Assembly: GCA_017521065.1 (NCBI GenBank) | Contig: JAFXEA010000138.1 | Span: 1 to 8,584, forward strand | Length of the DNA: 8,584 bases | Source of the DNA: Kiritimatiellia bacterium | GTDB taxonomy: Bacteria > Verrucomicrobiota > Kiritimatiellia > RFP12 > UBA1067 | Direction: 5' to 3' | Shown here: positions 1 through 5,963 of the stretch, one piece after another | Position numbering within the stretch: position 1 is the stretch's first letter | How the letters are laid out: every line of letters starts with the position of its first letter | Translations under genes and position numbers: made by a program | The notes under the pieces: model-generated | Databases searched by the model: none | Seen by the model: the letters and a program-made list of their open reading frames with translations, nothing else | What the model was told of the DNA's origin: nothing

Positions 1-54
1 ATATCACATAAAGTCATACTTACTTTGACAAACGGCACATTACAGTACTTCCGT

Positions 55-69
55 TACAGAAATTCTGTA
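55..69. promoter_or_regulatory. Short dyad, possible operator
   Basis: TACAGAA (55-61) and TTCTGTA (63-69) form a perfect 7-bp inverted repeat around one base, too tight for a hairpin and more like a protein-binding dyad. TTACAG also occurs at 40-45, 54-59 and 70-75. It may belong to a gene beyond the left edge. No clear -10/-35 pair could be assigned. Confidence 0.25.
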
Positions 70-123
70 TTACAGTTCTATGGACACGATGACGAATTGA
101 GGCAGTTGCAAAACCTCCCATAT

Positions 124-149
124 CCAGCGGATGGCTTATCCTTAACTGG
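124..149. repeat. Second, imperfect stem-loop
   Basis: CCAG (124-127) pairs with CTGG (146-149), and inside it GGAT (129-132) pairs with ATCC (138-141) around GGCTT, with an asymmetric internal loop. It sits 4 nt from the stronger stem-loop at 154-178, giving a tandem structured stretch of about 55 nt. Each stem is short, so chance is possible. Confidence 0.3.
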
Positions 150-153
150 GCTA

Positions 154-178
154 TTTTGAAGGGTCTGTCCCTTCAAGA
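154..178. repeat. Stem-loop with GGGTCTGTCCC core
   Basis: TTGAAGGG (156-163) pairs perfectly with CCCTTCAA (169-176) around a TCTGT loop; one G-T pair and one T-A pair extend the stem to ten. No T tract follows on either strand, so it is a poor intrinsic terminator. It lies 55 nt past the phosphoesterase stop and could protect the mRNA 3' end or be a dispersed REP-like element. The hairpin is seen directly; its role is inference. Confidence 0.6.
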
Positions 179-232
179 ACAAAGAGAAAGCATTCAATTA
201 ATCTAATATTTACCGCTTCTTTTTAATTTATC

Positions 233-1666
233 TCACTTTTTCGAAGGATTTATCCCAAGTTCTTCAAGAACATAATTCTCACGGCAAAAACTCGTTTCAA
301 TAGAATTCCCCTTACGTCCGAAGGAATTGCGCGGATATATCAGGAACCTTCCGCCTGTTTTAACTTCGTCAATGTGAAATACGCACTTTTCCGACTTCGG
401 CTCATTTTCAGGAGGAAGATTGTATGCCGACGAAAGTACGCGCCGGACGAGCGTATCGCCGCCTGCGGAAACGAACTCTATCTCATAGTCAAACGCACGT
501 GCGGATCCCGTACCGCGGATCGCAGAGGGGAACTCCAGTTCAACCTGCCGCCGCTTCTCACCCTTGCGGTTCTCGCCGTCCACCACCGACAGTTTTGCCT
601 TTGCGCGTTTCGGGAAACACGGGGCCGACAGCGTTTTCATGCGGGCGGCAAACGAGAACGGACCCGGCTCCGCATACGGCAGAGGGATGACCCAGTCAGG
701 ACCAAGCTTCGCCGGTTTTCTGGATGAAAACGAACGGCGTTCAAGCACAATCCTGTCGTCAAACACCTCCATCAGCATTCCCTGCTTGCCGTTGTATTTC
801 TTCACGAGCGGCATTTCCTTCGTGCGTCCAGATTCCGCAGCTCCATTCTCGTAGCCGGTCAGCGGCGTAGTGTATTTGAGCGATGACGTCCCTATGGATG
901 TGAACGCCCCCTGCCATACGCTCCTTTCATCGACGAGCGAATAATGCGAATGCCCCGAAAACGCCACGCAGTTCGGAAATTTCGACAGCGTGGCCGTAGA
1001 GACGCCATTGTCATGTCCATACGCCCACGGACCGTAGCAGGTATCCTTCAGATGGATGTGCTGCACATAGAAGAAGGGAAGATTCGGATCCAGTCGAGGC
1101 TTTAGCTTCGTCATCTCTTCAGGAAGTCCTTTCGCGGCATACTGAAGCGCGGCAAAGGCATATCCCTTCACCGTTTTCACCGAGAACGGCAGATACGGCT
1201 CATGGAAGCACGACCGCCATGCTCCGTCAAAATCGCGGGCAATGGAGCGGGCATATCTTTCTTCAGCGTCCGGATACAACCGCTTCATTGAAGGATGATT
1301 GTAGAAATGATGGTCATGGTTGCCCGTGACAAAAACCTTCTCCACACGCCGCCCGTCTGCCGCCCGGTTGTCCGGGAATATGGCGTCCCACGCCTCTCCC
1401 ACCAGCTTAAGCTGTTCAACCATGCCGAAGTCGGCCATGTCGCCTGCGATCACAACGCCGTCGACCTTCATGGAGTCGAACCACCGGAGCGTGCGCGAGA
1501 ACACCCCCAGCGGATTCCACCGGCCTTCCTTCCCGGCTATATGGATGTCGCTCAATATCCCCATCCGCAGATGCGGCTGACCGGCCGCGGCGAATGTCCG
1601 CATGTAAGGAGCCGCGCCGGCGGCAAGAACCGCCTTGAGAAAATTGCGTCTTTGGACACCCTTCAT
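233..1666 (-). CDS. Tat-exported calcineurin-like metallophosphoesterase
   Basis: The 477-residue product begins with a twin-arginine signal (VQRRNFLKAV, residues 4-13, then an Ala-rich segment to about 29), implying folding with metals in the cytoplasm before export. The calcineurin-like dinuclear metal motifs are all present in order: SDIH (39-42), GD (75-76), GNHDH (115-119), a His in VQHIH (201-205) and GHSH (238-241). A beta-rich C-terminal domain of unknown role follows (about 320-465), ending with the YPRNSFGRKG motif shared with the remnant at 3034-3222. GGGAG lies 4 nt before the ATG, supporting this start. It is the last gene of the block, 102 nt after GH88. It should hydrolyse a phosphate mono- or diester; whether the target is a phosphorylated glycan, a nucleotide or a lipid cannot be told. 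All key residues are intact, so activity is expected. Confidence 0.92.
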   Translation of the reverse strand: MKGVQRRNFLKAVLAAGAAPYMRTFAAAGQPHLRMGILSDIHIAGKEGRWNPLGVFSRTLRWFDSMKVDGVVIAGDMADFGMVEQLKLVGEAWDAIFPDNRAADGRRVEKVFVTGNHDHHFYNHPSMKRLYPDAEERYARSIARDFDGAWRSCFHEPYLPFSVKTVKGYAFAALQYAAKGLPEEMTKLKPRLDPNLPFFYVQHIHLKDTCYGPWAYGHDNGVSTATLSKFPNCVAFSGHSHYSLVDERSVWQGAFTSIGTSSLKYTTPLTGYENGAAESGRTKEMPLVKKYNGKQGMLMEVFDDRIVLERRSFSSRKPAKLGPDWVIPLPYAEPGPFSFAARMKTLSAPCFPKRAKAKLSVVDGENRKGEKRRQVELEFPSAIRGTGSARAFDYEIEFVSAGGDTLVRRVLSSAYNLPPENEPKSEKCVFHIDEVKTGGRFLIYPRNSFGRKGNSIETSFCRENYVLEELGINPSKK

Positions 1667-1768
1667 ATCTCTCCCTTCATTGCCTTGAACCTCAGTATTT
1701 TGTCTGCTGTCTCACGACGGCGGCATGTGCACGGAGAGTACCGACCGCACGAGAGGAGTACCCCCGTT

Positions 1769-2974
1769 TTAAAGACGATGGAAACGCACCAACGCCTCCA
1801 GAAAATAATAGTCGGCGTATACAATCGGCACGTCGACCTGTCCATTGTTCGGCTTGAACCCTGTTGAATGCATGAGTAGGAAGTTGCCGTTTGTCCCTTC
1901 CTTCGCAAAATAGCTATCAGACGTCAAAGAAAGCAAAGTCGCAACGGCACGGCTACGGTATCTACATCCCTGCGATTCATCCACATACTTGTGCAGCTCA
2001 AGAAGCGCCGATGCCGCAATCGCCGCCGCAGACGAGTCGCGAGGTTCCCCGGGCCTACCCGAAACTGAAAAATCCCAATACGGAACCATATCCTCCGGCA
2101 TTGACTGCCTAAGCCACCAGTCCGCACACGATACCGCACGGCGGAGATAACGCTCGTCGCGCGTCAGCCGGAACATCATCGTAAATCCGTAAAGCGCCCA
2201 TGCCTGCCCTCGACTCCAAGCTCCATCGGCTGAAGCGCCCTGCCCCGCAAAATAGGCGAATATATCTGCTGAATCACGGCGATAATCCACTATGTGGTAG
2301 GCACTGCCATCCGCCCGAAAATGACGGCGGTCAGTCGTATCCGCGTGACAGCGGGCAATACGTCCGGCGTCCGCATCCCCATGCTCTGCTGCGAACATCA
2401 GCAGCTCAAGATTCATCATATTGTCTATTATCACTGGCCTCTGCATCTTCGCTCCAGCCAGTTCCCGCGCATCCCAGCTCTGGATAAGTCCTATGTCCGG
2501 ACGGAACCGGGTTGACAACGCCTTCGCCGCATCCATCAGCCATGGCCGATACACATCCCTGTTAACACCCAGCCTGTATCCGTTCCCGGCGCTGCAATAC
2601 AGCATGAAACCGATATCGTGATCAGCCGAAAAATGCCTTATGCATTCATACGGAGCCGTACGCCGCACTGCCGCATCCTTCCAGAATCCGGAACGGGTGT
2701 ATTCATACACAAGCCAGAGCGCTCCCGGATAGAAACCGCTCGTCCAGGCCTTCACCGTACTGAAGTGATTCGTTCCGCCACGGACATCCAACGGCACATT
2801 GCGCCCGGAGGGCTGCCTATCAACCTTCGCTTCCATGGCGCGGTACTGCGCCTCGATCCTCTGAAAGACGGAATGCAGACGGGACCTCAACTCCGATTCG
2901 CCTGAAATCTCCGATTTTGCCGCAAACAGCGGCAAAACCAATGTTCCCAAAACAATTCCACGGAGAATTCTCAT
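1769..2974 (-). CDS. Exported unsaturated glucuronyl hydrolase, glycoside hydrolase family 88
   Basis: GH88 enzymes remove the 4,5-unsaturated uronic acid that polysaccharide lyases leave at the non-reducing end of oligosaccharides, by hydrating the double bond. The 401-residue product has an N-terminal Sec signal (about 1-19, ending PLFAA), then an alpha/alpha-barrel. Two Asp residues match the catalytic pair of the Bacillus enzyme: Asp120 in ADHDIGFM and Asp184 in VIIDNMMNLELL. DGSAYHIVDY (222-231), WSRGQAWALYGF (253-264) and DSSAAAIAASALLEL (313-327) are further family hallmarks, and the length fits the family. The Met at 2974 was chosen because AGGAG lies 6 nt upstream and the signal peptide begins there; the in-frame Met at 2998 adds eight residues without a better site. 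No lyase is visible in the window, so the polymer (glycosaminoglycan, pectin-like, ulvan-like or other) is unknown. The gene precedes the phosphoesterase by 102 nt. Confidence 0.93.
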   Translation of the reverse strand: MRILRGIVLGTLVLPLFAAKSEISGESELRSRLHSVFQRIEAQYRAMEAKVDRQPSGRNVPLDVRGGTNHFSTVKAWTSGFYPGALWLVYEYTRSGFWKDAAVRRTAPYECIRHFSADHDIGFMLYCSAGNGYRLGVNRDVYRPWLMDAAKALSTRFRPDIGLIQSWDARELAGAKMQRPVIIDNMMNLELLMFAAEHGDADAGRIARCHADTTDRRHFRADGSAYHIVDYRRDSADIFAYFAGQGASADGAWSRGQAWALYGFTMMFRLTRDERYLRRAVSCADWWLRQSMPEDMVPYWDFSVSGRPGEPRDSSAAAIAASALLELHKYVDESQGCRYRSRAVATLLSLTSDSYFAKEGTNGNFLLMHSTGFKPNNGQVDVPIVYADYYFLEALVRFHRL

Positions 2975-2980
2975 GATTGG

Positions 2981-2985
2981 CTCCT
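2981..2985 (-). promoter_or_regulatory. Ribosome binding site deciding the GH88 start
   Basis: AGGAG on the minus strand, within GGAAAGGAGCC, lies 6 nt before the ATG at 2974. It favours that start over the in-frame ATG at 2998, which would place this site inside the coding sequence. Confidence 0.75.
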
Positions 2986-3033
2986 TTCCTATAACCACCT
3001 ACAGCAAACCGCGCTTGCCTCGTCCCTTATGCA

Positions 3034-3222
3034 TCAACCCTCTTCCTTCAAATCCACCCAGTCCGAATGAATCGGCTTGCCATGCCTGCCGAACGCATTG
3101 CACGGGCGAACCGCAAAACGGACTGTTCCGCCATCCTTGGGGAAATCCAACTGAGGGAAAAGGCAGCATACATTCTCGACATCGAACTTTTCCGCCGCCG
3201 CATGTACGCTCCCATCCGTCAC
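3034..3222 (-). pseudogene. Probable C-terminal remnant of a calcineurin-like phosphoesterase
   Basis: This 62-codon frame lies in the 244-nt gap between the PATR gene and the GH88 gene. Its product resembles the end of the intact phosphoesterase at 233-1666: RFAVRPCNAFGRHGKPI in the remnant against RFLIYPRNSFGRKGNSI at residues 440-456, and the preceding stretch VENVCCLFPQLDFPKDGG against PKSEKCVFHIDEVKTGG. The resemblance begins close to the PATR stop codon; nothing like the metal-binding N-terminal domain precedes it. The nucleotide match with the intact gene looks modest, so it is not a recent copy of it. The likely reading is a divergent phosphoesterase gene that lost its 5' part when the PATR gene arrived or when DNA was deleted. 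A GTG at 3222 overlaps the PATR stop as GTGA, so a small coupled product is formally possible, although no start signal beyond the overlap supports it. Confidence 0.55.
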
Positions 3223-5921
3223 TTGATCCGGATCAGCAGACCTCGCGGACACACCTTCAACGTCCCGTCGGCATCCGCACGGACTAGCCGATTGGACGGT
3301 TTGCCGTTCAGCATCAAAGTCCATTTTGAGAGATTCTTGCGCGTTGCGGCATCGGGAAGAACTACGGGGAGCGTCGTCATGTCAGAATCGGAATATCCGG
3401 TCACCTCCAACGTGCCGGTTTCCGCCAAAACGACATTACTGAACGAGCCCGCAGTCTTGGAGGCATCCACGATAATCCTGTCAACCACGTACGGATGCGC
3501 GAAATTAAGTTCGCCGCCGCCCGACACGCCGATTCCGCCGCAGGAGAATTTCAATCCGAGATCGCCTTCAAAGGAAAACTTCTCAATCTCCCATCCTTTC
3601 CCTTTTCTCTGCCCGCCTTCAAAGGCCGTGCCAGGTTCTTCACTCAACCAATGGGCGCCATATGTACCATTGAATTTAAAATCACTCGCGACAAGAATGG
3701 CAGCGTCCCAATGTCTGCCGTCCGGGCTTGCATCAACCTGAATTGCGGTGGGATTATAACCATAGCCTTCAGGGTAATACTGCGCGACATCTACGCGCGC
3801 CGCAGGCTCCGCATCATCAGGCACCCGAACAACAATAGGAACCCAGGTATTCTGATCATCAATTTTTATTCCAGTATCCTTGGCGGCATCATACGTAATT
3901 TGAGACACGTAATTCTTCGATGAGTTGCCATCAAATAATTTTTCTGCGCCTGATACATTAAGACCACTTGCCCTTCCAAGCGCCATTTCTCCTGCCTCCA
4001 TAACACTATAATCGCCGTCAGGTGAAATTTGCGCGATAGGATCTTTAGGCTTGAATCCTGCGACCAGGTTATTACCTTCTGCATCGTAAATCGCAATCTC
4101 ACCGATTAAGAGCCTAGCTTTGGGAGCCCCCTCTTTGTATCCGCTTGTATCATACTTGTCCGGCGCTCCATAGGCGTTCTGGGTAATCCATATACGATAC
4201 CACCGGTATTTCCTGTCTCCTGGATTTTCAACGTTCAGGACACCGCTCCTGACGGTCAATGGACCGGATATCTCATTTGTGCCGGTAAGGGTCCACGTGC
4301 CGCTACCCTCCTTGACCACACTGAGTGAGCCGCCGTTCTTCCCGTCCGAAAGACTCTTTGCGACATTGTCAGTCCGCACACCATCCAAGGTAAACGTTGC
4401 GCTCTTGCCGTCCATCGCATATACATTGGCAAGAGTGTACTTGGCGGAATCGGAGATGAACCGTCCTTTTGAGCGAACCGCGATATTGCGCGTAGAACAT
4501 TTACCTTCGGCCGTACCGGTATATTCCAGTGTTCCTTCGGTTTTAGCGCCGCCAAGAACTATCGCGTAATCGGCCTTGTGGGCTTCATCAAGTGTGGTTG
4601 TTGTATTTTCATTGTAAAGCGAATCGGCATATCCCAGTGCGCAAAGCTTTCCCGCTTCCTCTATTTTATCGAATCGCAATATGCCGTTGCGGACATCAAA
4701 CACACCTCCCATCTGATTGTTATATTTATACTTGAAATGCCACGTGCCTGTCCCTTCCTTTATCACGTAGTCCGTAAACGTACGCTTTCCATCCTCGTCC
4801 GTTGCCGCCTTCGCATAGCCATGGAAAACCATCTCCTGCACATTCGATCCCGTAAATGTCAACTTCCTCATGCGTGTAGGCGTACTATCCCATAGATTTT
4901 CAAAGGTAAGTCCACCCCATGCCCCTCCATCTATCGTCAATTCCGAACAATCTATACCTATTTTTTTTTCTACGGTTTCAGACTGCCCTTCAGCACCGAG
5001 ATAGCGAAACACCGTACCATTTTCTTTGAAATTGAGAGCAGATCCGTATATATGCCCGGTACCGGCATCTCCCCTCACCTTCGATACGCTGAGAACGCCT
5101 TTGCTGAGATCGCTGTTGTAGAGATTGAAGCTCCGGCCGTGCGCGTTGTTGGGATTGGTAAGCGTCCAATCACCATATACATAGACGGCAAGGTTATCTT
5201 TATAATTGTCGGAGGCGGCCAAAGTTCCACCGAAGACCGAACCGTCCGCTTCTTCCAAAAAAAGGTTAACCAAATACGTTGCCGCATTGGTAATCAGACC
5301 CTCGCCAGCGATCGTCATGAAACGGGTGGAGCAGGTCTTTGTTGAACTCTTTGGCATAAAAAATATCGTATCCTTCTCCATCTCCAGTCTACGCAGTGAA
5401 AACTGGTTGATTCCTTTTGGAATAATAACTTCCGGATTCTGACAAAGCATAATGGTTCCGTCTTCAATCTTGAGATTAAGATCGTAATCATGAGACCAAG
5501 TCGTATCAGATTTTCTCGCAGTAACGATTCCGCATGCAGAGAGTTCCAACACCCCTGCGCCGTCCTTCACAAGAGTGCCGGAATTGTCCGCACCTTCAAG
5601 ATTGAACTCCGTGACCGGAACAGGCAGCACAGCATGCCCTTCAAATGTTTCCGGAACTGTTATGGCGAGAACAGAATCTTTCCTCGGCACAACGCGGCTG
5701 AGCGTTGTTAAGAGATTCCATGAAGAAGACCCCGCCGTCACCTTTACGACAACCCCCTCCGGAATGACAAGAATGTCTTTTTCCTGCGGAGCTATAGAGT
5801 TCTCGTAATTTGATCCATCCGTGATATCCAATACGGCATCGGAGGTCTTGTGCAAAGTGCACTCCGCACCATACGCCGCTATGCATAATGTCGCAGACAA
5901 CATGGACATGATTATTCTCAT
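3219..5921 (-). CDS. Large exported protein with PATR-like beta-strand repeats and discoidin-like domain
   Basis: The 900-residue product starts with a Sec-type signal (1-19, ending AAYGA before EC). The N-terminal two thirds is rich in beta strand and Gly/Thr, and shows repeats like the autotransporter-associated beta strand (PATR) family: GTLVKDGAGVLELSA (115-129), VIKEGTGTWHF (386-396) with VRNGILRFD after it, and VVKEGSGTWTLTG (535-547) with VRSGVLNVEN (557-566). Such repeats usually build a right-handed beta-helix. At about 570-760 a region beginning YRWYRIWIT, with LLIGEIAIYDAEG (604-616) and KLFDGNSSKNYV (661-672), resembles discoidin (F5/8 type C) carbohydrate-binding domains. The C-terminus ends GLLIRIK and no autotransporter barrel follows, so it is not a self-transporting type V protein. 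Residues 318-320 are encoded by an A9 run. The start at 5921 follows AGGAG by 7 nt. A surface or secreted glycan-binding role is inferred from domains and from its place between two glycosidase genes. No catalytic motif was recognised. Confidence 0.8.
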   Translation of the reverse strand: MRIIMSMLSATLCIAAYGAECTLHKTSDAVLDITDGSNYENSIAPQEKDILVIPEGVVVKVTAGSSSWNLLTTLSRVVPRKDSVLAITVPETFEGHAVLPVPVTEFNLEGADNSGTLVKDGAGVLELSACGIVTARKSDTTWSHDYDLNLKIEDGTIMLCQNPEVIIPKGINQFSLRRLEMEKDTIFFMPKSSTKTCSTRFMTIAGEGLITNAATYLVNLFLEEADGSVFGGTLAASDNYKDNLAVYVYGDWTLTNPNNAHGRSFNLYNSDLSKGVLSVSKVRGDAGTGHIYGSALNFKENGTVFRYLGAEGQSETVEKKIGIDCSELTIDGGAWGGLTFENLWDSTPTRMRKLTFTGSNVQEMVFHGYAKAATDEDGKRTFTDYVIKEGTGTWHFKYKYNNQMGGVFDVRNGILRFDKIEEAGKLCALGYADSLYNENTTTTLDEAHKADYAIVLGGAKTEGTLEYTGTAEGKCSTRNIAVRSKGRFISDSAKYTLANVYAMDGKSATFTLDGVRTDNVAKSLSDGKNGGSLSVVKEGSGTWTLTGTNEISGPLTVRSGVLNVENPGDRKYRWYRIWITQNAYGAPDKYDTSGYKEGAPKARLLIGEIAIYDAEGNNLVAGFKPKDPIAQISPDGDYSVMEAGEMALGRASGLNVSGAEKLFDGNSSKNYVSQITYDAAKDTGIKIDDQNTWVPIVVRVPDDAEPAARVDVAQYYPEGYGYNPTAIQVDASPDGRHWDAAILVASDFKFNGTYGAHWLSEEPGTAFEGGQRKGKGWEIEKFSFEGDLGLKFSCGGIGVSGGGELNFAHPYVVDRIIVDASKTAGSFSNVVLAETGTLEVTGYSDSDMTTLPVVLPDAATRKNLSKWTLMLNGKPSNRLVRADADGTLKVCPRGLLIRIK

Positions 5922-5928
5922 TTTTAGT

Positions 5929-5933
5929 CTCCT
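5929..5933 (-). promoter_or_regulatory. Ribosome binding site deciding the PATR protein start
   Basis: AGGAG on the minus strand lies 7 nt before the ATG at 5921, from which a clean signal peptide reads. The upstream in-frame ATG at 5957 would add twelve charged and polar residues and has no comparable site. Confidence 0.75.
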
Positions 5934-5963
5934 TTTTTGTGTGAGATTAAAATTCACTGTTAC

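Larger units (their letters stand above)
1..232. other. AT-rich non-coding region downstream of the operon
   Basis: No convincing reading frame was found on either strand. The region holds a short perfect dyad with repeated TTACAG, two adjacent stem-loops, and a pyrimidine-rich stretch just past the phosphoesterase stop. No classical terminator (GC-rich hairpin followed by a T tract) is evident on the minus strand, so where transcription ends is not clear. Confidence 0.6.

Noticed and set aside
1736..1762. Direct repeat GAGTACC at 1736-1742 and 1756-1762, upstream of the phosphoesterase
   Set aside because: A 20-bp spacing is suggestive of a regulator site, but seven bases is too short, no promoter elements accompany it, and the gene is probably read from the upstream operon.
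2975..3033. Possible separate promoter for GH88
   Set aside because: A TTATAG box is present close to the ribosome binding site, but there is no acceptable -35 box at the right distance.
3067..3741. Plus-strand open frame of 224 codons
   Set aside because: It is antisense to the PATR gene 3' end and the remnant, low in recognisable motifs, and contradicts the clear minus-strand coding.
5257..5263. Second homopolymer (seven bases) inside the PATR gene
   Set aside because: Seven bases is common in an AT-rich gene and much less slip-prone than the nine-base run; not reported as a switch.
5941..5957. GTGA...TCAC inverted repeat between the fucosidase and PATR genes
   Set aside because: The stem is only four to five pairs with an A/T loop and no T tract in the right place; too weak to call a terminator or operator.
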